Shown piece after piece: positions 34,015 through 42,435 of a stretch of DNA of 64,000 bases (its first letter is position 1; each line of letters begins with the position of its first letter). Position numbers and translations under genes: made by a program. A model generated the notes under the pieces. That model did no database searches and had not been told where the DNA came from. It saw only the letters and a list, made by a program, of their open reading frames with translations. The stretch spans positions 501,184-565,183 of the forward strand of contig NZ_MKSQ01000026.1 of the NCBI RefSeq assembly GCF_001898115.1, written 5' to 3'. Source of the stretch: Allobosea sp. 67-29 (GTDB taxonomy: Bacteria > Pseudomonadota > Alphaproteobacteria > Rhizobiales > Beijerinckiaceae).

Positions 34015-34047
34015 GGAAATGAATTCCTAATTGGAAATGATTTCCAA
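34015..34047. promoter_or_regulatory. Tandem palindromic operators in the divergent IclR promoter
   Basis: A perfect 17-base palindrome, TTGGAAATGATTTCCAA, occupies 34031-34047. A related imperfect copy, GGAAATGAATTCC, occupies 34015-34027, with centres 18 bases apart. Both lie between the EthD-like gene (start 33956) and the IclR gene (start 34066). The spacing places the two sites on about the same face of the helix, as expected for cooperative binding by a dimer of dimers. Autoregulation and control of both divergent operons by the adjacent IclR protein is the simplest reading. Confidence 0.68.
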
Positions 34048-34065
34048 AAATAAGAAAGAGGGAGT

Positions 34066-34923
34066 GTGCGAAGGGTGACGATCGCGGCGGTCGAGCGGGC
34101 ATTGAAGCTGATCGAGGCGCTGGCCGGCGAGCCGGACGGCGTCGATCTCAGCCTGCTCGCGGAGCGGCTCGACCTGCCCTTCAGCGCGACGCATCGGCTT
34201 CTGGCCACGCTGGCCGAGCGCGGCGTCGTCGACCAGGACGCCCAATCCGGCGCTTACGGCCTGACGCTGAAACTCGCCCAGCTCGCCTTTCGTGATCTCG
34301 ACAGCCGCGGCCTGCCAGACGCCGGCCAGCTCGTGCTCGACCGGCTCGCGGCGGCAACGCGGGAATATTGCCGGCTGGCGGTGGTCGAGCGCGGCGACCT
34401 GATCTGGATCGCCCGCGCGCAGGGCGCCACGGCAGGCCTGCGCTACGAGCCGCCGATGGGCGCCGGACCCGTGCTGCATGCGACCGCGACCGGGAAGGCC
34501 TGGCTCGCCTCGCTGCCGGAGGCAGACGCACTCCGCATCGTCTTCGCGCGTGGCTTCGACGGCGACGAGCGCACCGGGCCGAATGCGCTCAAGGATGTCG
34601 ATGCCTTGCGGGCCCATCTCGACGAGACGCGGCGGCGCGGCTTCGCCGCCGCGGTCGAGGAAGGCGAGATCGGCATCGTCGCCATGGCGACGACGTTCCG
34701 CGCCGGGCCCGATCCGGCCGCACCGGTCGCCGGCACGCTCAGCGTTGCGGGGCCCCTGCCCCGCATGCCGGCGGAACGGCGCCCCGCTGTCGCCGAGGCG
34801 CTGGCGCGCGCGGCGGCCGAAATGGCGGAGATCTGGCCGCTGCGCCGCCGGCAGATCCAGCCCTCGCGAGCGTCTTCGCCGGCCTCCACCAATCAGGACC
34901 AGACCGCAGGAATAACGGCATGA
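34066..34923 (+). CDS. IclR family transcriptional regulator
   Basis: The product is 285 residues. The winged helix (about 4-65: VERALKLIEALAGEPDG, then LSLLAERLDLPFSATHRLLA) and effector domain (about 80-260: CRLAVVERGDLIWIARAQG, HATATGKAWLASLPE) match IclR regulators. The start is a GTG at 34066 after GAGGGA; a second GTG at 34075 is possible. Its stop overlaps the ATG of the ABC permease (ATGA), so regulator and transporter are one transcript, unusual but not rare. It faces the tandem operator at 34015-34047. Confidence 0.9.
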   Translation: MRRVTIAAVERALKLIEALAGEPDGVDLSLLAERLDLPFSATHRLLATLAERGVVDQDAQSGAYGLTLKLAQLAFRDLDSRGLPDAGQLVLDRLAAATREYCRLAVVERGDLIWIARAQGATAGLRYEPPMGAGPVLHATATGKAWLASLPEADALRIVFARGFDGDERTGPNALKDVDALRAHLDETRRRGFAAAVEEGEIGIVAMATTFRAGPDPAAPVAGTLSVAGPLPRMPAERRPAVAEALARAAAEMAEIWPLRRRQIQPSRASSPASTNQDQTAGITA

Positions 34924-35729
34924 CCGACACTGCCGCCAACCCCTCCGTCGCTCCGGCGACCCGCCGAGGCTGGTTTCAGCAGTGGGGTTCGGCCGTCGCC
35001 TGGCCGCTGATGAGCTTCGCCGTGCTGCTCGCCGCCTGGGAGTGGCTGGTGCCGCTCGCCCGCATTCCCGAATACATCCTGCCGGTTCCGAGCGCCTTCT
35101 TCGAGCGGCTCTGGATCGATCGGGTCGACATCCTCAGGCATACGCTGGTTACGGCGAACGAGATCGTGCTCGGCTTCCTGATGGCAGCGGTGATCTCGAT
35201 CCCGCTCGGCTACGTCATCGTCTCGGTACGGCTGCTGGAGAAGGCGATCTATCCGGTCATCGTCTTCTTCCAGCTGGTGCCGAAGATCGCGATCGCGCCG
35301 CTCTTCGTCGTCTGGTTCGGCTTCGGCCTGTTCCCCAAGGTGCTGCTGACCTTCCTGCTCTGCTTCTTCCCGACGCTGGTCGCCAGCATGACCGGCTTTC
35401 GCGCGCTGGACGAGCGCGTGCTCTACCTCACGCGCTCGATGGGCGCCTCGGCCTGGCAGACCTTCCGCTATGTGCGGGTGCCGGCGGCGCTGACCTATAT
35501 CTTCTCGGGGCTTAAGGTCTCGGCCGTGTTCGCCGCGACCGGCGCCATCGTCGGCGAGTTCGTCGGCGCCAATGCCGGCCTCGGCTATCTCCTGCTGCGC
35601 GGCACGAGCTTCCTCGACATGCCGCTGATCTTCGCCTGCCTCGTGGCGCTGAGCATCGTCGGCATCCTGTTCAGCTACATCGTCGACGGCCTCGAAGTCT
35701 TGCTGATGCCCTGGCAACGCAAGGGCTGA
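34920..35729 (+). CDS. ABC transporter permease, SsuC/TauC type
   Basis: The product is 269 residues with about six transmembrane helices and the BPD_transp_1 signature in LYLTRSMGASAWQTFRYVRV. SEQ-like landmarks are LPVPSAFFERLWIDR near the N-terminus and PAALTYIFSGLKVSAVFAAT after the EAA loop. This type imports sulfonates, taurine, riboflavin precursors, hydantoins or nitrate. It is coupled to the IclR gene and followed by a binding protein (46 bases) and later the ATPase. Substrate is open. Confidence 0.9.
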   Translation: MTDTAANPSVAPATRRGWFQQWGSAVAWPLMSFAVLLAAWEWLVPLARIPEYILPVPSAFFERLWIDRVDILRHTLVTANEIVLGFLMAAVISIPLGYVIVSVRLLEKAIYPVIVFFQLVPKIAIAPLFVVWFGFGLFPKVLLTFLLCFFPTLVASMTGFRALDERVLYLTRSMGASAWQTFRYVRVPAALTYIFSGLKVSAVFAATGAIVGEFVGANAGLGYLLLRGTSFLDMPLIFACLVALSIVGILFSYIVDGLEVLLMPWQRKG

Positions 35730-35775
35730 CCACCAAACGCACAAGCCGGACGAACCGGTATTCGGGAGGACACAG

Positions 35776-36768
35776 ATGAACAGACGCATGCTGATCACCG
35801 CAGCCGCCATGCTCGCTCTCGGCGCTTCCGGCGCGCTGGCGCAAGGCGCCGGCAAGCCGATGAAGATCACGTTGAACTTCCTCGCCGCCGCGCCCAATGC
35901 CGGCTTCATGATGGCCAAGCAGATGGGGCTCTATCAGAAAGCCGGGATCGACCTGACCATCGAGGAGGGCAAGGGCTCGGGCACCACGGCGCAAATGGTG
36001 GCGACCGGCCAGACCGACCTCGGCTTCGCCGACGCTCCCGCCGCGATGCAGCTGCGGACCAAGGGCGCGCCGGTGAAGATCATCGCGCCCGTGCTCCAGA
36101 CCAACGGCTTCGCCATCATCGCGCTGGAGGATTCCGGCATCGCCTCGCCGAAGGACCTCGTCGGCAAGAAGGTCGCCGTCCAGCCCGGCACGGCGCAGAC
36201 CACGCTGCTCGACGCGATTCTCGCCAGCAACCAGATCGACAAGAGCAAGGTCGATATCATCAATATCGACCCGGGCGCCTTCGTCGGCGCCCTCCTGGAA
36301 AAGAAGGTCGATGCCATCCTCGGCGGCGCCGACTTCCATTCGATCCAGATCCGCGAGCGCGGCTTCAAGGTCCGCGACATCTTCTACCGCGATGTCGGCG
36401 TGCCCACGGTCGGCCTCTCGATCATCGCCCGCGACGACAGGATCAAGGCCAACGCCGAGCTCTACAGGAAGTTCGTCGAAACCAGCCTGCAGGGCTGGGA
36501 TGCAGCCCGCAAGAACCCCGACGCCGCCGCCGACGCGGTGGTCGCGCAGTTCCCGTCGGTGAAGAAGGCGCAGGTGCTGGCGCAGTTCGAGGTGGTCAAC
36601 AAGCTGCTCTGCGCACCGGGCGCGACCGCGCTCGGCAAGGTGCCGGAGGCCAACTGGACCAAGAGCTTCGAACTGCTGACCCAGTATCTCGGCCTGCCCA
36701 AGGACAAGCCGATCACCGACTACTACACGACAGAGCTGCTGCCCGCCTCGGCGCCGGCCTGCCCCTGA
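35776..36768 (+). CDS. ABC transporter substrate-binding protein, NMT1/THI5-like
   Basis: The product is 330 residues with a Sec signal peptide (MLITAAAMLALGASGALAQG). The mature part is an NMT1/SsuA-type binding protein: ITLNFLAAAPNAGFMMAKQM, GLYQKAGIDLTIEEGKGSG and VATGQTDLGFADAPAAM. Such binders serve pyrimidine precursors, sulfonates, riboflavin or related heterocycles. It is the periplasmic component of the transporter encoded on both sides. A GGGAGGA ribosome-binding site is present. A single C-terminal Cys is visible near the end. Confidence 0.88.
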   Translation: MNRRMLITAAAMLALGASGALAQGAGKPMKITLNFLAAAPNAGFMMAKQMGLYQKAGIDLTIEEGKGSGTTAQMVATGQTDLGFADAPAAMQLRTKGAPVKIIAPVLQTNGFAIIALEDSGIASPKDLVGKKVAVQPGTAQTTLLDAILASNQIDKSKVDIINIDPGAFVGALLEKKVDAILGGADFHSIQIRERGFKVRDIFYRDVGVPTVGLSIIARDDRIKANAELYRKFVETSLQGWDAARKNPDAAADAVVAQFPSVKKAQVLAQFEVVNKLLCAPGATALGKVPEANWTKSFELLTQYLGLPKDKPITDYYTTELLPASAPACP

Positions 36769-36892
36769 GAAGCCAACCCCTGTCCCGGCCGGAGCAGAAC
36801 GCGGATCCGGGGGCTATGCCGAAGCAATTCAGGCGTGGATCCCGGATCTCCTTTGCGAACGTCGCGGATGGCCCGAAACTGGATCGACTATC

Positions 36893-37672
36893 GTGACAGC
36901 CGCCGCCCACGCCGCCGCCTCGATCGAGGGGCGCGGCATCATCAAGACCTTCGGCAGCTTCACTGCTGTCGACGGGCTGACCCTGAACATCCGCAGCGGC
37001 GAGTTCGTCAGCCTGATCGGCCCCTCCGGCTGCGGCAAGAGCACCTTCATGCTGATGGCGGCGGGGCTCATCCCGGTCAGCCAGGGCGAGCTCCTTGTGA
37101 ACGGCAAGAAGCTGACCTCGCCGCTGACCGATATCGGCATCGTCTTCCAGGATCACCTCCTGCTGGAATTCCGCACGGCGATGGAAAATGTGCTGCTGCA
37201 GGCTGAAATCCGCGGCCTGCCGCTGGAGCCGGCGCGCGAGCGGGCGCTGGATCTCTTCGCCAAGCTCGGCATCTCGCACGCGGTCGACCGCTATCCCAAG
37301 CAGCTCTCCGGCGGCATGCGCCAGCGCGTCTCGATCGCCCGCGCGCTGATCCACAACCCGGCCGTGCTGATGATGGACGAGCCCTTCGGCGCGCTCGACG
37401 CCATTACCCGAACCCAGATCCGGCACGATCTCGAGCTGCTCTGGATGGAGCAGGCCAAGACGGTGGTCTTCATCACCCATTCGATCGAGGAGGCGATCGG
37501 CCTCTCCGACCGCGTGCTGGTGATGTCGCCGACGCCGGGCAGGATCGTCGACGAGATCGCGATCGAGCTGCCGCGCCCGCGCCCGGCCCATCTCGGCGAC
37601 TATCCGAGCTTCAACCACTATGCCGATCGCATCCACGACGCCTTCCGGCGCTTCGGCGTGATCAAGTACTGA
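36893..37672 (+). CDS. ABC transporter ATP-binding protein, SsuB/TauB type
   Basis: The product is 259 residues. Walker A (LIGPSGCGKSTFML), Q-loop (IVFQDHLLLEF), signature ([16 protein letters not shown]), Walker B (AVLMMDEPFGALDA) and H-loop (TVVFITHSIEEAI) are all present. The start is a GTG at 36893, 124 bases after the binding-protein gene. That gap has a weak ribosome-binding region and no other gene; it could host a processing site or a second promoter. It completes the SsuABC-like importer. Confidence 0.9.
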   Translation: MTAAAHAAASIEGRGIIKTFGSFTAVDGLTLNIRSGEFVSLIGPSGCGKSTFMLMAAGLIPVSQGELLVNGKKLTSPLTDIGIVFQDHLLLEFRTAMENVLLQAEIRGLPLEPARERALDLFAKLGISHAVDRYPKQLSGGMRQRVSIARALIHNPAVLMMDEPFGALDAITRTQIRHDLELLWMEQAKTVVFITHSIEEAIGLSDRVLVMSPTPGRIVDEIAIELPRPRPAHLGDYPSFNHYADRIHDAFRRFGVIKY

Positions 37673-37709
37673 AGCGCCGGGGCCGGCACCGGGTCCGGAT
37701 CGCGCGGTT

Positions 37710-37725
37710 GGCCGGTCCCCCGGCC
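37710..37725. terminator. Possible hairpin between convergent operons
   Basis: GGCCGG (37710-37715) pairs with CCGGCC (37720-37725) around a four-base loop, in the 87-base gap between the ATPase gene and the hyuB gene, which converge. The stem is GC-rich but no T-tract follows, so a terminator function is only suggested by position. Confidence 0.3.
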
Positions 37726-37759
37726 TCGGCATTGATGGACGCGGCAGTCGCGGCCGCCC

Positions 37760-39364
37760 TCAGTAGCGCTGCTCGGCGCGGTCCTTCGCCCGCAACTCGG
37801 CGCTGCGCTCGGCCGGTGGTCCGTAGCCGCCGGCACCGGGGGTGATGATCTCGACGATCTGACCCTTTTCCAACGCACCGTCGCCCTTGAAGAAGGGCAC
37901 GACACCCTCGCTGAAGGCGAAGGAGCCGCCCTGCCCCTCGCCGCCGCCGGCGAGGCCCCAGGGCCGCGAGGTCAGGCGCGAATTGTCGACGTTGAGCCGG
38001 CACGGCGCCTCTGCCCGGTAGACGCGGCGCAGGCCCATGCCACCGCGCTGGCGTCCGTCGCCGCCCGAACCGTCGACCAGTTCGTAGCGCAGCAGGGTCA
38101 ACGGATATTCGAGCTCCAGCGCCTCGACAGGGAGGTTCGAGGTGTTGGTCATGTGGACATGGACGCCATGGAGCCCGTCCTTGTTGGTGCGGGCGCCGGA
38201 ACCGCCGCCGATCGTCTCCAGATAGACCCAGAGCTCACCGCTACCGGGCTGCTCACCGGCAAAGGTCGCGGAAGCGACCGCGCCCGAACAGGCGGCGATG
38301 ACGCGATCCGGCACGGCCTGCGCGAGCGCACCATGGATCAGGTCGACGACGCGCTGGCAGGCGGCGATGCGGCCGTTGACGGCGGCCGGATGCACGCAGT
38401 TCAGCACCGAGCCTTCCGTCGCGGTGACGGTGAGCGGCCGCGCGAGCCCCGCATTGGGCGGGATCGTCGGGTCGGCCACGGTCTTGACCGCGTAATACAC
38501 GGTCGAGAGCAGCGCCGTGTAGACCATGTTGAAGCCGGCCCGCATCTGCGGCGGCGAGTCGAAGGCCAGCGTCATTTCATCGCCCGCGACGGTGATCGTG
38601 ACCGAGAAGGTCAGCGCCGCGTCGATCTCGGGATTGTCGAAAGAATCCGAGAAGCGATAGGTGCCGTCGGGAATCGAGGCGATGCCGGCGCGCATCTTGC
38701 GCTCGGCATAATCCTGCAAGGCCTTGCCGGCGGCGAGCACGGTGTCGCGGCCATACTTGTCGCAAAGCGCGCGCAGCCGCTCGACGCCGAGGCGGTTCGC
38801 CGCCATCTGGGCGCGCAGGTCCGAGAGGCGCTCACGCGGCACCTGGCAGTTGAGCAGGATCAGTTCCTGCACATCCTTCATCAGCACGCCGCCGTCATAG
38901 AGGCGGATCGGCGGGATGCGCAGGCCCTCCTGATAGATATGGGCGTGGCCGCGATCGGCGAAGTCCGAATGGTGCGCCGTGTTGACCGCCCAGGCGATCA
39001 TCACGCCCTCGTGGAAGACCGGCTCGGCCAGCACGATATCAGGGAGATGGGTGCCGCCACCCTCATAGGCGTCGTTGCCGATGAAGACGTCGCCCGGCTT
39101 CATCTCGGCGACAGAGTGGCGCTTCAGGATATGCGGGATGATGCCGATGAAGGAGCCGAGATGCATCGGGATATGCTCGGCCTGGCAGAGCGTCTGGCCC
39201 TCAACGTCGAAGAGCGCGGTCGAGCAGTCGCGACGCTCCTTGATGTTGGTCGAGTAGCTCGCCTTGACCAAGGCCTCGCCCATCTCCTCGGCGATGGAGG
39301 CGAAGGAGGAGCCGATGACCTCGACGGTGATCGGATCGACGCTGACGGATGCGGGCGTGGTCAT
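37760..39364 (-). CDS. hyuB: Hydantoinase B / 5-oxoprolinase subunit family protein
   Basis: The product is 534 residues. VSVDPITVEVIGSSFASIAE, the segment ERRDCSTALFD and QTLCQAEHIPMHLGSF mark the HyuB family. Family members join HyuA to open hydantoins, lactams such as 5-oxoproline, or acetone/N-methyl rings, with ATP. The C-terminus keeps the usual GGGYGPP-like end (IITPGAGGYGPPAERS). The start at 39364 overlaps the hyuA stop; the longer frame is a shadow of hyuA. It is the last gene of the minus-strand frlB-frlD-hyuA-hyuB run. The true lactam or hydantoin substrate is not known. Confidence 0.92.
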   Translation of the reverse strand: MTTPASVSVDPITVEVIGSSFASIAEEMGEALVKASYSTNIKERRDCSTALFDVEGQTLCQAEHIPMHLGSFIGIIPHILKRHSVAEMKPGDVFIGNDAYEGGGTHLPDIVLAEPVFHEGVMIAWAVNTAHHSDFADRGHAHIYQEGLRIPPIRLYDGGVLMKDVQELILLNCQVPRERLSDLRAQMAANRLGVERLRALCDKYGRDTVLAAGKALQDYAERKMRAGIASIPDGTYRFSDSFDNPEIDAALTFSVTITVAGDEMTLAFDSPPQMRAGFNMVYTALLSTVYYAVKTVADPTIPPNAGLARPLTVTATEGSVLNCVHPAAVNGRIAACQRVVDLIHGALAQAVPDRVIAACSGAVASATFAGEQPGSGELWVYLETIGGGSGARTNKDGLHGVHVHMTNTSNLPVEALELEYPLTLLRYELVDGSGGDGRQRGGMGLRRVYRAEAPCRLNVDNSRLTSRPWGLAGGGEGQGGSFAFSEGVVPFFKGDGALEKGQIVEIITPGAGGYGPPAERSAELRAKDRAEQRY

Positions 39365-41415
39365 CACGGCATCTCCAGGATCAGGTTGAGATAGGGCTCG
39401 ACCGTCGCGGTCATGCCCGGCAGCAGCACGGTGGTCGAATCCATCTGCTCGACGATGGCCGGGCCGGTGAAGCGATTGCCGGATTTGAGCTTGTCGCGGT
39501 CGTAGATAGGGCAGGCGACGAAGCCGCCGGCCTCGGGGAACCACACCTCGCGGCTGCCGATGACGGCGTGGGAAGCATCAGGCCCGGCATCGGGCTCCGG
39601 TCGGAAGGCGGCCTTGGGCACGAGGCCGACCGCCTCGACTCGATAGGTCACGAGCTGGACCGCCTCGCCTTCCGCGACGAAGCCGTAGAGGCGCTTGTGG
39701 GCGGCGGCGAAGCCCTCGGCCAGCGCGGCGATGGTCGCGGGCGTGATCGGTCCGTCCGGCACATCGATGGCGAGTTCGTAGTTCTGGCCGTGATAGCGGA
39801 GATCGGCGGTGCGCTTCAGCCGGCGATCGGCCGATGCGACGCCCTCTTCCGCGAACCAGTGATCAGCCTGTTCCTGCAGGGCAACGAAGATTCCCGCCAT
39901 GTCCGGCAGGAGCGCTTCGGAGAGCGTCGCCAACCGCGTCGTCGCGAAATTGGCGCGCAGGTCGGTCAGGAGCAGGCCGAGCGCGCAGCCGATGCCGGGA
40001 TTGCGGGGCACCACGATGCGCTTCATGTCGAGCTCGCGGGCGAGCCGCGCGGCATGCAGCGGCCCCGCGCCACCGAAGGCGACCAGCGCGTAGTCGCGCG
40101 GATCATGGCCGCGCTGGACGCTGATGACGCGGATCGCCTTGGCCATGTTGGCTGTGACGACCGAGATGATGCCCTGCGCCGTCGCCATCAGGTCGAGGCC
40201 GAGTTCGTCGGCAAGCCGGCCGATCGCCTGTTTCGACAAAGCCTGGTCGATCGGCATGCGCCCGCCGAGCAGATGCGTCGGGTTCAGGGTCTGGAGCACG
40301 ACATTGGCGTCGGTAACGGCGGGCTCGGTCGCGCCGCGCCCGTAGCAGACCGGCCCGGGATCGGCGCCGGCCGAGCGCGGCCCGACCTTGAGCAAGCCGC
40401 CGGAATCGATCGCGGCGAGCGAGCCGCCGCCGGCCCCGACCGTGTGGATGTCGAGCATCGGCGCCTTGATCGGATAGCCGTGGACATTGGCCTCCGAGGC
40501 GAGCTTGGCCTCGCCATCGTCGAGCAGGGCGACGTCCGAGGAGGTGCCGCCCATGTCGAAGGTGATGAGGCTGGGTATGCCGATCATGGCGCCGATCGCC
40601 TGCGCCGCGACGACACCGGTCGAGGGGCCGGAGAGCACCGTGCGAACCGGCAGGCGCGCCGCCATGTCGAAGCCGATGACGCCGCCATTGGACTGCGTCA
40701 GATGCGGGACAGCCTTGAGCCCGAGTTCCTTCAAACGGTCGGCGAGGCGGCGGATATAGCCTTGCATGACCGGGCCGAGATAGGCGTTCACGACGGTGGT
40801 CGAGATGCGTTCGTACTCACGGAACTCGGGCGCGACCTCATGCGAGGCGCAGATGAAGGCCTCGGGGAACTCTTCGGTGATGATGTGCTTGGCCGCTTCC
40901 TCGTGCTCCGGCCGGACGAAGCCGTAGAGGAAGCCGATGGCGACCGCCTTGACGCCCTCCGATTTCAGCGCCCTCGCGGCCTGCCTGACGGCCTCCTCAT
41001 CGAGCGGCGTCTCGACCGATCCATCATACCGGACGCGCTCGGGGACGCCGAAGCGCAGATCGCGGGTGACGAGCGGCGGGGCCTTGTCGGCCTGGAGATC
41101 GTAGAGGTCCGGCCGCTTCTGCCGGCCGATCTCGATCAGGTCGCGGAAGCCCTCGGTGGTGATCAGCCCCGTCTTCACGCCGCGATGCTGGATCAGCGCG
41201 TTGGTGCCGACCGTGGTGCCATGGCCGAAATAGGCGATGTCGGCGGGGCTGGCGCCGACGCGCTCGACGGCTTCCTGCGTGCCGCGAGCGATAGCGCGGG
41301 AGGGGTCGTCTGGCGTCGACGGCACCTTCCAGACCGCGACCATGCCGGTCGCATCGTCGAACAGGCAGACATCGGTGAAGGTGCCCCCGGAATCGATCCC
41401 GATCCGCCACGCCAT
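39364..41415 (-). CDS. hyuA: Hydantoinase A / 5-oxoprolinase family protein
   Basis: The product is 683 residues. It starts MAWRIGIDSGGTFTDVCLFD, which carries the acetate-kinase-like ATP-binding motif, and contains FDMGGTSSDVALLDDG and GAGGGSLAAIDSGGLLKVGP, both typical of HyuA/5-oxoprolinase. This subunit uses ATP to open the ring in partnership with HyuB. It overlaps hyuB (ATGA) and follows the frlD-like kinase by 15 bases, so the four genes are very likely one transcript. The pairing with an Amadori-type deglycase and kinase is unusual. Confidence 0.92.
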   Translation of the reverse strand: MAWRIGIDSGGTFTDVCLFDDATGMVAVWKVPSTPDDPSRAIARGTQEAVERVGASPADIAYFGHGTTVGTNALIQHRGVKTGLITTEGFRDLIEIGRQKRPDLYDLQADKAPPLVTRDLRFGVPERVRYDGSVETPLDEEAVRQAARALKSEGVKAVAIGFLYGFVRPEHEEAAKHIITEEFPEAFICASHEVAPEFREYERISTTVVNAYLGPVMQGYIRRLADRLKELGLKAVPHLTQSNGGVIGFDMAARLPVRTVLSGPSTGVVAAQAIGAMIGIPSLITFDMGGTSSDVALLDDGEAKLASEANVHGYPIKAPMLDIHTVGAGGGSLAAIDSGGLLKVGPRSAGADPGPVCYGRGATEPAVTDANVVLQTLNPTHLLGGRMPIDQALSKQAIGRLADELGLDLMATAQGIISVVTANMAKAIRVISVQRGHDPRDYALVAFGGAGPLHAARLARELDMKRIVVPRNPGIGCALGLLLTDLRANFATTRLATLSEALLPDMAGIFVALQEQADHWFAEEGVASADRRLKRTADLRYHGQNYELAIDVPDGPITPATIAALAEGFAAAHKRLYGFVAEGEAVQLVTYRVEAVGLVPKAAFRPEPDAGPDASHAVIGSREVWFPEAGGFVACPIYDRDKLKSGNRFTGPAIVEQMDSTTVLLPGMTATVEPYLNLILEMP

Positions 41416-41430
41416 CTGTGTTTCCCTCCC

Positions 41431-42267
41431 TTACAGCACCGCCGTCTCGATCTGCGTCCAGGCCGCGCCGTGGCCGAAACCACCCTGATAGCCGCAGACG
41501 CGCGCCGCATGCTCCGCGCCGGCAGCCATGGCCGCCGCAACACTGCCGCCGTCCAATATGGTCAGCAGAAACGCAGCGATGAAACCATCGCCGGCGCCTA
41601 GCGTATCCACGACCAGCGCGGGGCTGGCGTCATGGACCCGAAAGGCGCCCTCGACCAGCGCCATCGAGCCCTTCGCGCCGCGCGTCGCGACCGCCATACC
41701 GGCCCCGAGCTCGATGCAGCGCGCGAGCAGGCTGCGACAATCCTCGTCGGAAGACGAAGGATAGGACAGGAATGCGATGTCCACCGAGGGCAGGGTTGCG
41801 GCGAGATTCCGGTCGGTCCAGCGCTCGGAAAAATCGTAGGACAAGCGCCGCGCCGTGCCGCGCACGATCGACAGCGCATCGCCGAGCTCGCTGTAGATGC
41901 TGGAATGAACGAGATCATAGCCGGCTATGTAAAAGAGGTCGTCTTCGTCGATTGGTCCCCATTGGCCGCGCACGCCACGCTTGGAGCGCAGGAAGCGCCG
42001 GTCCTGCCCATCATGACCGATGAAGGCGCGGGCATTCGCTCCCGGCCTGATCCGGCAGCGGGAAATATCGACATCCTCCCGGACCAGCGCCTCGCCCAGG
42101 AGCCTTCCCGCCTCGTCTGAGCCAAGGCAGCCGAGATAGCCGGCCGCGGCGCCGAGACGCCTGGCCTGCACAGCGACGTTGACGGCGTTTCCGCCCGGGA
42201 ACTGCAGGCCGCGGTCGACATAGGTGTCGACGGTATTGTCGCCGAGGCCAAGCAGACGGTGCCGCAT
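41431..42267 (-). CDS. frlD: PfkB family sugar kinase, FrlD-like (fructoselysine-6-kinase type)
   Basis: The product is 278 residues of the ribokinase fold. The opening LLGLGDNTVDTYVDRGLQFP and GGNAVNVAVQARRLGA are typical of FrlD. The catalytic motif is DTLGAGDGFIAAFL near residue 230. FrlD phosphorylates the Amadori compound fructoselysine at O6 in E. coli. The start at 42267 gives a normal N-terminus, though the frame is open to 42366. It is followed by hyuA after 15 bases. The actual phosphoacceptor could be a fructosyl or glucosyl derivative of another amino acid. Confidence 0.84.
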   Translation of the reverse strand: MRHRLLGLGDNTVDTYVDRGLQFPGGNAVNVAVQARRLGAAAGYLGCLGSDEAGRLLGEALVREDVDISRCRIRPGANARAFIGHDGQDRRFLRSKRGVRGQWGPIDEDDLFYIAGYDLVHSSIYSELGDALSIVRGTARRLSYDFSERWTDRNLAATLPSVDIAFLSYPSSSDEDCRSLLARCIELGAGMAVATRGAKGSMALVEGAFRVHDASPALVVDTLGAGDGFIAAFLLTILDGGSVAAAMAAGAEHAARVCGYQGGFGHGAAWTQIETAVL

Positions 42268-42435
42268 CAGGCACTCCTCCCTTTCGCCGCGGCCATGAAC
42301 GATATGAAGTCCTCGCCCCCGGCGACGCCACATCCCGGTGAATGCGCGGACAAACTCCGAAGCCAACGGAAACGCCCCTCGGGAAGCCGATGGCCGGACT
42401 CCTCGGGATGACGGCTGCAGCGGGTCATGCGCGCC

